Positions 55,271 through 64,000 of a stretch of DNA of 64,000 nucleotides are shown here, in pieces. The notes beneath the pieces are model-generated. The model saw only the letters and a list, made by a program, of their open reading frames with translations. It was not told where the DNA came from and ran no database searches. The translations under genes were made by a program, and so were the position numbers. Every line of letters starts with the position of its first letter. Positions within the stretch are counted from its first letter, which is position 1. The stretch is from assembly GCF_029223885.1 (NCBI RefSeq), contig NZ_CP119409.1, positions 646,001 through 710,000 of the forward strand, written 5' to 3'. This stretch comes from Pararhizobium gei (GTDB lineage: Bacteria; Pseudomonadota; Alphaproteobacteria; Rhizobiales; Rhizobiaceae).

Positions 55271-55404
55271 GAGCCGTACTCCGTGATATGCGGACCTGCC
55301 GGACGAGACAGCATCAGGACCGCAAGGCATTGATTCTCTGCACGAAGTCGACCGTCGGTAAAGGTCGCCGGTCTTGCGGGCAGCCGGCAAATCCGCCGGT
55401 CAAT

Positions 55405-55836
55405 TCACTCTGGGACTGAAATATTAATTTTCTTTACCATACGGACGGGCTCGGGCCGAATTAGATCGACCGACAGTAAACCGTTTCGCAACACCGCTCC
55501 GGAAACCTGCATTCCATCAGCAAGAACGAACATACGCTGGAACTGGCGTGCCGCAATGCCGCGATGCAAATAGTCGCGTTCGCCCGTTTCAGACTGCCGC
55601 CCCCGGATGATCAGCTGATGTTCCTCGATGGTGACATCAAGATCCTCTTCCGAAAATCCAGCCACTGCCAGGGTGATTCGCAAGAATTCGGGCTCGCCGG
55701 CTGCCTCGTTACGATGAATACGTTCGATGTTGTAGGGAGGGTATCCGTCGCTGCCCTTGGCGATGCGCTCAAGGGTCTTTTCCATTGCGTCGAAGCCGAG
55801 CAACAGTGGGCTCGTAAAAGGGGTGGTCCGGGTCAT
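55405..55836 (-). CDS. Small heat-shock protein Hsp20 (IbpA-like)
   Basis: A 143-residue alpha-crystallin-domain chaperone. LLLGFDAMEKTLERIAKGSDGYPPYNIERI is the typical rhizobial IbpA N-terminus, FLRITLAVAGFSEEDLDVTIEEHQLIIRGRQ is the crystallin core, and YLHRGIAARQFQRMFVLADGM carries the conserved middle. The C-terminal motif is INISVPE. It binds unfolded proteins and hands them to DnaK. ATG 55836 (MTRTTPF) follows AAGGAC. A CTTG-N17-CCATAT promoter and a leader hairpin lie upstream. DUF1150 follows downstream. Confidence 0.93.
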   Translation of the reverse strand: MTRTTPFTSPLLLGFDAMEKTLERIAKGSDGYPPYNIERIHRNEAAGEPEFLRITLAVAGFSEEDLDVTIEEHQLIIRGRQSETGERDYLHRGIAARQFQRMFVLADGMQVSGAVLRNGLLSVDLIRPEPVRMVKKINISVPE

Positions 55837-55898
55837 CCAATAGTCCTTGGTTCTCAAGCGACCGTCTGCAGACCCGCTTGGCGGCATCCACAAGCCCA

Positions 55899-55927
55899 AT
55901 ATGGGAGTTGTGGGCGTAAATCGCAAG
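55899..55927 (-). promoter_or_regulatory. Candidate RpoH-type heat-shock promoter of hsp20
   Basis: On the minus strand CTTGCG (55927-55922), 17 bases, CCATAT (55904-55899). The predicted start leaves a leader of about 55 bases that can fold (AAGCG...CGCTT around GTCT-GC-AGAC). The -10 lies in the imperfect palindrome CCACAA...CCCATATTGGG...TTGTGG. RpoH assignment is inference. Confidence 0.5.
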
Positions 55928-55987
55928 CCGCTTGCGCAGAGGCGAAAGGCAAATCATAGTCCGCCCGCGATTTGTAAAGGAGACTGC

Positions 55988-56932
55988 ATGACGATGCCGA
56001 GAAAGATCATCATCGACACCGATCCCGGTCAGGACGATGCTGCAGCCATCATGTTGGCACTGGGCAGCCCTGGGGAACTCGATGTTCTCGGCATCACAGC
56101 GGTGGCGGGAAACGTGCCCGTGGCGCTGACAGCCCGCAATGTCCGCGTCATCTGCGAGCTGTGCAATCGGCAGGATATCAAGGTCTTTGCAGGAGCGGAC
56201 CGCCCGCTGGTCCGGAAATTGGTGACGGCAGAGCATGTCCACGGAAAAACCGGTCTCGACGGCCCCGTCGTCAACGAGCCGACAATGCTGCTGCAAGAGC
56301 GGCACGCAGTCGAATTCATTGTCGAAACGCTGCTGTCGGAGGAGCCGGGCACTGTGACGCTCTGCACCTTGGGAGCGCTGACCAATATTGCTCTTGCGCT
56401 GCAACAAGCTCCGGACATAGCCGGCCGCATCCTGGAACTCGTCATGATGGGCGGCGGCCTTTTCGAGGGCGGCAATATCACGCCCGCTGCCGAGTTCAAT
56501 GTCTATGTCGATCCCGAAGCGGCGGCGATCGTGTTTAAATCCGGCATTCCGATCGTCATGATGCCGCTGGATGTCACGCATAAGGTCCTGACCCACAAGG
56601 CGCGTGTCGAGAGGATCAAGGCCATCGGCTCGCCGGCCGCAGTTGCGATGGCGCAGATGCTGGAGTTCTTCGAACGGTTTGACGTTGCGAAATATGGCAG
56701 CGACGGCGGCCCCCTTCACGACCCGACGGTCATCGCTTATCTGCTGAAGCCTGAACTTTTCGGGGGGCGCGACTGCAATGTGGAGATCGAGACGGAGTCG
56801 GCGCTGACCATGGGCATGACAGTGATCGACTGGTGGCAGGTAACCGGACGTCAGCACAATGCCAAGGTCATGCGCGACATCGATGCGCAAGGGTTTTTCG
56901 ATCTTCTGACCGAACGGTTGGCCCGTCTCTGA
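55988..56932 (+). CDS. Inosine-uridine preferring nucleoside hydrolase family protein
   Basis: A 314-residue nucleoside N-ribohydrolase. The calcium-binding motif DTDPGQDDAAAIMLAL lies at residues 9-24, the region NVYVDPEAAAIVFKSGIPIVMMPLDVTHKV carries metal and ribose contacts, and the C-terminal HDPTVIAYLL is the fourth calcium-ligand site. It cleaves purine and/or pyrimidine nucleosides to base and ribose. A ribokinase gene in the same window could consume the ribose, but the two are not co-transcribed. ATG 55988 has AAGGAGA upstream. A 32-base hairpin ends the transcript. Confidence 0.92.
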   Translation: MTMPRKIIIDTDPGQDDAAAIMLALGSPGELDVLGITAVAGNVPVALTARNVRVICELCNRQDIKVFAGADRPLVRKLVTAEHVHGKTGLDGPVVNEPTMLLQERHAVEFIVETLLSEEPGTVTLCTLGALTNIALALQQAPDIAGRILELVMMGGGLFEGGNITPAAEFNVYVDPEAAAIVFKSGIPIVMMPLDVTHKVLTHKARVERIKAIGSPAAVAMAQMLEFFERFDVAKYGSDGGPLHDPTVIAYLLKPELFGGRDCNVEIETESALTMGMTVIDWWQVTGRQHNAKVMRDIDAQGFFDLLTERLARL

Positions 56933-56940
56933 ATACCGAA

Positions 56941-56972
56941 ATCGAGGGCAACCGCACGCGGTTGCCCTCGAT
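56941..56972. terminator. Bidirectional hairpin between nucleoside hydrolase and small membrane protein
   Basis: A perfect 15-base inverted repeat (56941-56955 with 56958-56972) with only AC between the arms. It starts nine bases after the nucleoside hydrolase stop and ends nine bases before the facing stop. Both genes probably use it. Confidence 0.75.
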
Positions 56973-56980
56973 ACTTTGCA

Positions 56981-57229
56981 TTATGGATTTGTTGTCGTCG
57001 CCGGCGTGTTGTTGGCCGGTGTTTCGGTTGCGGGCTGGTTCGTCGAAGGTGTCTCGACAGCAGGCACGTTAACGTTGACATCCGTGCCACCGCCGTTGCC
57101 GCCCATGTCGATGACGCCGGTAAACATCAGCAAGGCACCGATGACGACGAGAGCCAGGATAACGGCGACCGCCCATCCCGCGCTGCTGCTACGGCCCGTA
57201 TTGATGATTGTTGGTCCACGATCACTCAT
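56981..57229 (-). CDS. Small single-pass membrane protein, unknown function
   Basis: An 82-residue protein. A short cytoplasmic N-terminus (SDRGPTIINTGRSSSAG) precedes one transmembrane helix (WAVAVILALVVIGALLMFTGV, residues 19-39). A Gly-rich linker and a low-complexity Thr/Pro/Asn tail (residues 44-82) follow and would face the periplasm. The pattern is common among small uncharacterised alphaproteobacterial envelope proteins; no function is known to me. A ribosome-binding site GAGGAAATT precedes ATG 57229. Confidence that it is a gene is good. Confidence 0.75.
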   Translation of the reverse strand: MSDRGPTIINTGRSSSAGWAVAVILALVVIGALLMFTGVIDMGGNGGGTDVNVNVPAVETPSTNQPATETPANNTPATTTNP

Positions 57230-57354
57230 GAAATTTCCTCGGTTTCAGGTGTCTGATAAACGCGATTGGCCTGTACAAGTTCCGTGCACCGGGAAATGCC
57301 TGAAACGAAAACGGCGCCACCGGGCGCCGAATTCGATCTTCGACAGGGTCTGGA

Positions 57355-59913
<2,559 letters not shown>

Positions 59914-59989
59914 TCACCCTGGTTGCCTGCTCCGCCACGACGGCAACATTCAATATTTTCGATTGCGAAGGCTGGTTCTGCACCGGCGC

Positions 59990-60889
59990 TTAGACGAGCT
60001 TGTCCACTGCTTCGGCATAGGGAATTGCCGGCTGCGCGCCGGGGTTGAGGCAGGCGAGCGAGCCGGCGACAGCCGCCCGGCGAAGCGCGCTGTCGAAATC
60101 CAGGCCTGCATTGAGACTGGCTGCAAGATAGCCGCAGAACGTGTCGCCGGCCCCGACAGTATCGACAGGCTCGATAGCCAGGCCTTTGGCACGGTACACG
60201 ATTCCGTCCCGCACCGCCGCTACGCCTTCGGCTCCCAACGTCACAATCACTGTCTGCCCGGTTTCTTGCGCCAGATCCTGCATGGCCTGCACGCGCTCGG
60301 CATCCGAAAGTCCTGAGCGGCCAGCGAGAAGCTCGAACTCGGTTTCGTTGGCAACGACGATGTCTGCCATGCGGCCCAGCCGCGCAGCATCGTCGGTCAA
60401 GGGAGCAATGTTGATGATCGACGTGACGCCTTTGCTTTTCGCGGCACGAAGAGCCGCTTCGACCGAGGCCGGCGGGATTTCGAGCTGCAGCATCAGCATG
60501 TCGCCGGGGGTCATCGGGGACACGGCCGCCGCCGCATCGTCAGGGCTAACAGTACCGTTGGCGCTCGCGACCACGACGATGACGTTTTCGCCGTCTCCGC
60601 CAACGAGAATATGGGCCGTGCCGGTGGGTTCGTCCGCCGTTTTCACCAGTGCAAGATCGGTCCCCGCTTGTCTGAGCAATGCCAGAGCCTCGGCGGCGAA
60701 ATGATCGGATCCGACGGCACCTGCCATGCGCACCTCGGCGCCGCCGCGCCGTGCAGCCAGAGCCTGATTGGCGCCCTTGCCGCCGGCCGCAGTGGAAAAG
60801 CTGGTGCCGGCAACCGTTTCACCCGGCTTCGGCAGCCGCGCTGTGGTGGCAATCAGGTCCATGTTGATGGAGCCGAAAACTGTAATCAT
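59990..60889 (-). CDS. rbsK: Ribokinase
   Basis: A 299-residue PfkB-family sugar kinase: VFGSINMDLIATTARLPKPGETV with the ribokinase N-terminal pattern, AAGGKGANQALAARRGG (substrate site), and PVDTVGAGDTFCGYLAASL (catalytic Asp in GAGD). It makes ribose-5-phosphate from ribose and ATP. The second in-frame ATG (60889) is preferred because GGGAG lies nine bases upstream, while the first ATG (60898) touches it. There is no ribose transporter nearby; nucleoside hydrolase in this window could supply ribose. Length matches E. coli RbsK (309). Confidence 0.92.
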   Translation of the reverse strand: MITVFGSINMDLIATTARLPKPGETVAGTSFSTAAGGKGANQALAARRGGAEVRMAGAVGSDHFAAEALALLRQAGTDLALVKTADEPTGTAHILVGGDGENVIVVVASANGTVSPDDAAAAVSPMTPGDMLMLQLEIPPASVEAALRAAKSKGVTSIINIAPLTDDAARLGRMADIVVANETEFELLAGRSGLSDAERVQAMQDLAQETGQTVIVTLGAEGVAAVRDGIVYRAKGLAIEPVDTVGAGDTFCGYLAASLNAGLDFDSALRRAAVAGSLACLNPGAQPAIPYAEAVDKLV

Positions 60890-60934
60890 CTGGTGCATCT
60901 CCCGGGCAATTTTCCGGGACAGTGCCCGAGAGGG

Positions 60935-62134
60935 TCAGTCTTCGTCAACCACTCTCAGCTTCAACTGCCCCACACGGCTGTCGAAGGATTTCGGGTCCGG
61001 CTTTGTCGCCTCGCTCTCGCCGGGCGTTTGAAGCTCAAGCGCCTCGATCCGGCTGCCGCGCCGCTTCAGCTTGTCCGAGGAAACCAGGATGTCGTCGACA
61101 TCCTTCTGTGTGGTCAGGAAATGGCCGTGCAGCTTGCGCACCCGGTCGTCCAGTCGTGTCAGATCGTCCATGAGGCGGATGACCTCGCCCTGAACGAGAT
61201 GCGCCTGTTCGCGCATCCGTGCATCCCGCAGGATCGCCTGGATGACCTGGATCGACAGCATCAGCAGCGACGGCGAAACGATGACGACCCGCGCCCGATG
61301 CGCCTTCTGCACAATGCCCTCGAAATTCTCGTGGATTTCGGCAAAGATCGATTCCGAGGGAACGAAGAGGAAAGCGGTCTCCTGTGTCTCGCCGGGGATC
61401 AGGTATTTTCCCGCGATGTCACGGATATGCACCTCCATGTCCCGCCGGAACTGTTGAGCCGCCTGCTTGGCCATGTCGGGTGTATCTGCGCTGCGGATCG
61501 CGTTCCAGCCTTCGAGCGGAAATTTCGCATCGATTACCAGCGCCGGCTGGCCGTTCGGCATGCGCACGGTACAGTCCGGCCGCGATCCGTTCGAGAGTGC
61601 AGCCTGGAAGACGTAAGCGCCCATCGGCAATCCATCGGCAATGATCGTTTCCATGCGCGACTGACCGAAAGCGCCACGGGTCTGCTTGTTGGAGAGAATG
61701 CTCTGCAAGCCCGCCATGTCCTTGGCAAGAGACTGGATATTGGTCTGCGCGGTATCGATCACCGCCAGCCGCTCCTGCAACCGGCGCAGGTTTTCGTGGG
61801 TCGCCCTGGTCTGTTCGGTGATCGACGTGCCGAGCCTGTGGGTCATGCCGTCGATTCTCTGGCTGATCGATTGATTCAATTCCGATTGCCGTGCGCCAAA
61901 AACATCCGCCATTGCCGCGATGCGGCCCTGCATTTCCGTCTGGGTCGCAAGCAGGGCGGTCATGCGCTCTTCTGCGGCCTGAGCGGCCTGCCTCTCCCGC
62001 CGCCGGCTAAGAGCAAGCGGAATGCCGCAGATCACGAAAAGCGCGATCCCGAGGAAAAGGCCGGTGCCAAGCGTCAGCGTATAGTCGCCGACGATGAGGA
62101 GAGGCTGATCGAGGGATAGTGTCAGGGGTTCCAT
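60935..62134 (-). CDS. rmuC: DNA recombination protein RmuC
   Basis: A 399-residue protein with an N-terminal membrane helix (LGTGLFLGIALFVICGIPLAL, about residues 21-41). A coiled-coil stretch (residues 42-150) is rich in Arg, Gln, Glu and Ala. The RmuC nuclease-like domain has MGAYVFQAALSNGSRPDCTVRMP, LVIDAKFPLEGWNAI and TQETAFLFVPSESIFAEIHEN. RmuC limits inversions and rearrangements between inverted repeats. It is divergent from def, separated by about 140 bases. Overlapping antisense frames of similar length are ignored. Confidence 0.92.
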   Translation of the reverse strand: MEPLTLSLDQPLLIVGDYTLTLGTGLFLGIALFVICGIPLALSRRRERQAAQAAEERMTALLATQTEMQGRIAAMADVFGARQSELNQSISQRIDGMTHRLGTSITEQTRATHENLRRLQERLAVIDTAQTNIQSLAKDMAGLQSILSNKQTRGAFGQSRMETIIADGLPMGAYVFQAALSNGSRPDCTVRMPNGQPALVIDAKFPLEGWNAIRSADTPDMAKQAAQQFRRDMEVHIRDIAGKYLIPGETQETAFLFVPSESIFAEIHENFEGIVQKAHRARVVIVSPSLLMLSIQVIQAILRDARMREQAHLVQGEVIRLMDDLTRLDDRVRKLHGHFLTTQKDVDDILVSSDKLKRRGSRIEALELQTPGESEATKPDPKSFDSRVGQLKLRVVDED

Positions 62135-62276
62135 CGCGTCAGAATAGGCGAAAGAAACCGTATTGACCAGATCAAAACGGGAACATTGCGCTGTGCCTTT
62201 GGATGTGGCCTGTTACAGTGCACATTTCTTCCACCCGCCAATTCCATCGGCGCAAAAGATCGGATATGGGAGCAAA

Positions 62277-62801
62277 ATGACCATAAAGCCGCTCATAATC
62301 CTGCCTGACCCCGTGTTGCGTCAGCTTTCCGCACCAATTGAAACGGTCGACACAGACGTGCTCCGTCTCGCGGACGATATGCTGGAGACGATGTACGACG
62401 CTCCCGGCATAGGCCTGGCTGCGATTCAGATCGGTGTGCCCCGCCGTCTTCTGGTCATAGACCTGTCAAAAGATGATGAAGACAAGCAGCCGCAGGTCTT
62501 CATCAACCCCCAGATCCTTACCTCGTCGGCCGAGCGCTCGGTCTATGAGGAAGGCTGCCTGTCGATCCCGGATTATTATGCCGAAGTCGAGCGCCCGGCG
62601 GCGATAACGGTCGAGTATATCGACCGCAATGGCGGGAAACAGACGATCGAGGCGGATGGTCTGCTGGCGACCTGCCTCCAGCATGAAATCGACCATCTCA
62701 ACGGTTTGCTGTTCATCGACTACATCTCGAAGCTCAAGCGCGAAATGGTGATCCGCAAATTTGCGAAGTCCGCCAAGATGCGCGGCAGCAAGGCCATTTG
62801 A
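62277..62801 (+). CDS. def: Peptide deformylase
   Basis: A 174-residue iron/zinc enzyme removing the formyl group from nascent peptides. All three motifs are intact: [15 protein letters not shown] (metal Cys) and QHEIDHLNG (metal His pair and catalytic Glu). ATG 62277 has GGGAGC upstream; the larger frame to 62163 adds residues unlike the family. The usual partner fmt does not follow directly; a toxin-antitoxin pair lies between. Length is typical. Confidence 0.97.
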   Translation: MTIKPLIILPDPVLRQLSAPIETVDTDVLRLADDMLETMYDAPGIGLAAIQIGVPRRLLVIDLSKDDEDKQPQVFINPQILTSSAERSVYEEGCLSIPDYYAEVERPAAITVEYIDRNGGKQTIEADGLLATCLQHEIDHLNGLLFIDYISKLKREMVIRKFAKSAKMRGSKAI

Positions 62802-62808
62802 GCCGGAG

Positions 62809-62837
62809 TTGAATGTTTCGCGGGATTGCGCTATGAT
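62809..62837 (+). promoter_or_regulatory. Sigma-70-type promoter of the toxin-antitoxin module
   Basis: TTGAAT (62809-62814), 17 bases, TATGAT (62832-62837). The -10 overlaps the operator-like repeat, as expected for autoregulation. The antitoxin ATG is at 62880. Confidence 0.6.
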
Positions 62838-62850
62838 ATCATTGATATCA
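62834..62850. promoter_or_regulatory. Operator-like repeat before the antitoxin gene
   Basis: Two copies of the palindrome TGATATCA separated by one T (TGATATCATTGATATCA). Ribbon-helix-helix antitoxins bind such paired palindromes, so this is probably the autoregulatory site. Confidence 0.55.
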
Positions 62851-62879
62851 GGGTGGGAATTCTGGACGGAGAATAATGT

Positions 62880-63140
62880 ATGGGCGATTTATTGGTTCGT
62901 GGAGTGGATGATGCGTTAAAGGTCGAGTTGCAGGAAAGCGCCCGCCGGAACGGCCGTAGTCTTTCAGACGAAGCAATTGCGCAAATCCGGTTGGCGCTCG
63001 CGCGGAACAACGGGCAAGGCACCACCGCCGGTCAGCGCTTGAAGTCGCTTTTGGGCTCGGAGAGATTCAGCGAGGCTGAATTGGACGAAATCGAAAAAGT
63101 CCGCAAACAGCCGGATCGTATGCCGCCGGACTTTGGCTAA
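62880..63140 (+). CDS. FitA-like antitoxin (ribbon-helix-helix)
   Basis: An 86-residue protein whose first 45 residues form a ribbon-helix-helix DNA-binding domain (GDLLVRGVDDALKVELQESA, then RRNGRSLSDEAIAQIRLALA). The C-terminal half, with ELDEIEKVRKQPDRMPPDFG, should wrap round the toxin. FitA and related antitoxins have this layout. The ribosome-binding site GGAG is present. The PIN toxin gene starts five bases after the stop. Its paired TGATATCA operator overlaps the promoter. Confidence 0.88.
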   Translation: MGDLLVRGVDDALKVELQESARRNGRSLSDEAIAQIRLALARNNGQGTTAGQRLKSLLGSERFSEAELDEIEKVRKQPDRMPPDFG

Positions 63141-63145
63141 CTCAC

Positions 63146-63565
63146 ATGATCGTGCTGGACACGAACGTCATTTCCGAATTGCAAGGTCGCAAGAACAGCG
63201 AGAAAATTCTTGACTGGCTGGAGGGCTATGAAAGCGAACAGGTCTTCCTGACCGCGATCGCTATAGCGGAGATTCACTTTGGCATAGCTCTTTTGCCTTC
63301 CGGAGCAAGGCAAGACGCACTGCGGGAAACCTTCATGCGCATCGAAAACGAGTTTGAGGGGCGGATTTTGACCTTTTCGCGATCTGCAGCTCCGCACTAC
63401 GGCGTTATCGCTGCCGAAAGGCAAAAGCAGGGGCGGCAGATGGAGACCAAGGACGCCATGATCGCCGCCATCTGCATCGCCCATGATGCGACGCTGGCCA
63501 CGCGCAATGTAAAAGATTTCGCAGGCCTTGATTTGAAGCTGATAAACCCGTTTGAAGAGGCTTGA
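63146..63565 (+). CDS. VapC/FitB-like PIN domain toxin
   Basis: A 139-residue PIN-domain ribonuclease toxin. The metal-binding acidic residues are visible: Asp5 in MIVLDTNVISEL, Glu near residue 41 in AIAEIHFGIALLP, Asp in METKDAMIAAICIAHDATLATRNVKDF (near residue 95), and the final Asp in RNVKDF. Toxins of this group cleave tRNA or rRNA and are held inactive by the antitoxin. The gene lies between def and fmt; its stop is 21 bases before the fmt start, so fmt is probably read from the same transcript. Length matches FitB/VapC. Confidence 0.9.
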   Translation: MIVLDTNVISELQGRKNSEKILDWLEGYESEQVFLTAIAIAEIHFGIALLPSGARQDALRETFMRIENEFEGRILTFSRSAAPHYGVIAAERQKQGRQMETKDAMIAAICIAHDATLATRNVKDFAGLDLKLINPFEEA

Positions 63566-63586
63566 TCAGAACGGGAGTCCTCGGCC

Positions 63587-64000
63587 GTGCCGCTTCGCAT
63601 CATCTTCATGGGAACACCCGAGTTCTCGGTTCCGACATTGGCCGCGCTGGCACAGGCGGGCCATAGCATCGCCGCCGTTTATACCCAGCCGCCGCGTCCG
63701 GGCGGCCGGCGTGGCCTGGATTTGCAGAAGTCGCCAGTCCATCAGGCAGCGGAACTTCTCGGGATCCCGGTTTTTACACCTGTGAACTTCAAGGACGAGG
63801 CGGAGCGTCAGGCGTTCCGCGATTTGAATGCCGACGTGGCCGTTGTCGTGGCTTACGGCCTGCTGCTTCCGCAAGATATCCTGAACGGCACCCGGCTTGG
63901 CTGCTACAATGGCCACGCATCGCTCCTGCCGCGCTGGCGTGGTGCGGCACCCATCCAGCGCGCCATCATGGCAGGCGACCCCGAGACCGGCATGATGGTC
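63587..64000 (+). CDS. fmt: Methionyl-tRNA formyltransferase, N-terminal part (cut by window end)
   Basis: The first 138 residues of Fmt, which formylates initiator Met-t[27 protein letters not shown], then [12 protein letters not shown] and [17 protein letters not shown], with the formyl-tetrahydrofolate site [22 protein letters not shown]. The catalytic His is present, and the usual NIHAS is YNGHAS as in rhizobia. Start GTG 63587 with GGGAG upstream. It normally forms an operon with def; here the toxin-antitoxin genes separate them. Confidence 0.95.
   Translation, partial: MPLRIIFMGTPEFSVPTLAALAQAGHSIAAVYTQPPRPGGRRGLDLQKSPVHQAAELLGIPVFTPVNFKDEAERQAFRDLNADVAVVVAYGLLLPQDILNGTRLGCYNGHASLLPRWRGAAPIQRAIMAGDPETGMMV

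Overview
The window reads as a chromosomal segment of an alphaproteobacterium of the order Rhizobiales, most likely family Rhizobiaceae (Rhizobium/Agrobacterium/Sinorhizobium relatives). The base composition is G+C rich. Several genes have rhizobial signatures: an OlsB/OlsA ornithine-lipid pair, a malic enzyme fused to a phosphotransacetylase-like domain, a PraR/PhrR-type regulator in front of metK, DUF1150 beside an Hsp20, and an Irr-type iron control box in front of nfuA. The overall gene order resembles what I remember of Sinorhizobium and Rhizobium chromosomes. I ran no database search; family assignments come from motifs and recalled family knowledge.

Layout. 1-8.5 kb (+): the tail of a DUF1513 gene, TspO, a thioesterase, an MTA/SAH nucleosidase, GMP synthase, a YciI-like protein, a 2H phosphoesterase, an AstE/AspA-like deacylase, an ArsC-like protein, the YbaK editing deacylase and an M29 aminopeptidase. 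8.5-11.9 kb (-): hemW, rdgB, a VOC protein and rph, with a RIME-like palindromic repeat between the VOC gene and rph. 12-13.9 kb (+): hrcA-grpE. 14-17.1 kb (-): an A/T-richer accessory cassette (small lipoprotein, 88-aa unknown, small tyrosine phosphatase) downstream of an aldonolactone oxidase and an SDR. 17.2-22.6 kb (-): the classic lptC-lptA-lptB-rpoN-hpf-ptsN cluster.

22.7-31 kb (mostly +): sppA, IHF beta, LapA, two RNA methyltransferases, lspA, a hybrid sensor kinase and olsB, with a CoxG-like gene on the minus strand. 31-40.7 kb: malic enzyme (-), then mutS-glnD-murJ (+). 40.8-54.9 kb: an M15 peptidase (-), then a long + strand run: trpS, a universal stress protein, nfuA, tsaB, rimI, olsA, miaB, phoH, ybeY, corC, lnt, praR, metK and trmB. 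55-62 kb: DUF1150 and Hsp20 (-), nucleoside hydrolase (+), a small membrane protein (-), a chemoreceptor (-), ribokinase (-) and rmuC (-). 62.3-64 kb (+): def, a FitAB/VapBC-type toxin-antitoxin pair, and the start of fmt, cut by the window edge.

Most of the window is conserved housekeeping: translation and RNA modification, envelope assembly, nitrogen control through RpoN, PtsN and GlnD, and nucleotide metabolism. The most interesting signals are regulatory or accessory. They are: the toxin-antitoxin module wedged between def and fmt with its own promoter and operator; the iron control box before nfuA; a sigma-54-type promoter and inverted repeat in the lptB-rpoN gap; three heat-shock loci sharing a CTTG-N17 promoter layout; a palindrome before metK; and the phosphatase cassette at 14-15 kb. 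I saw no tRNA, rRNA, insertion sequence, prophage or CRISPR array.
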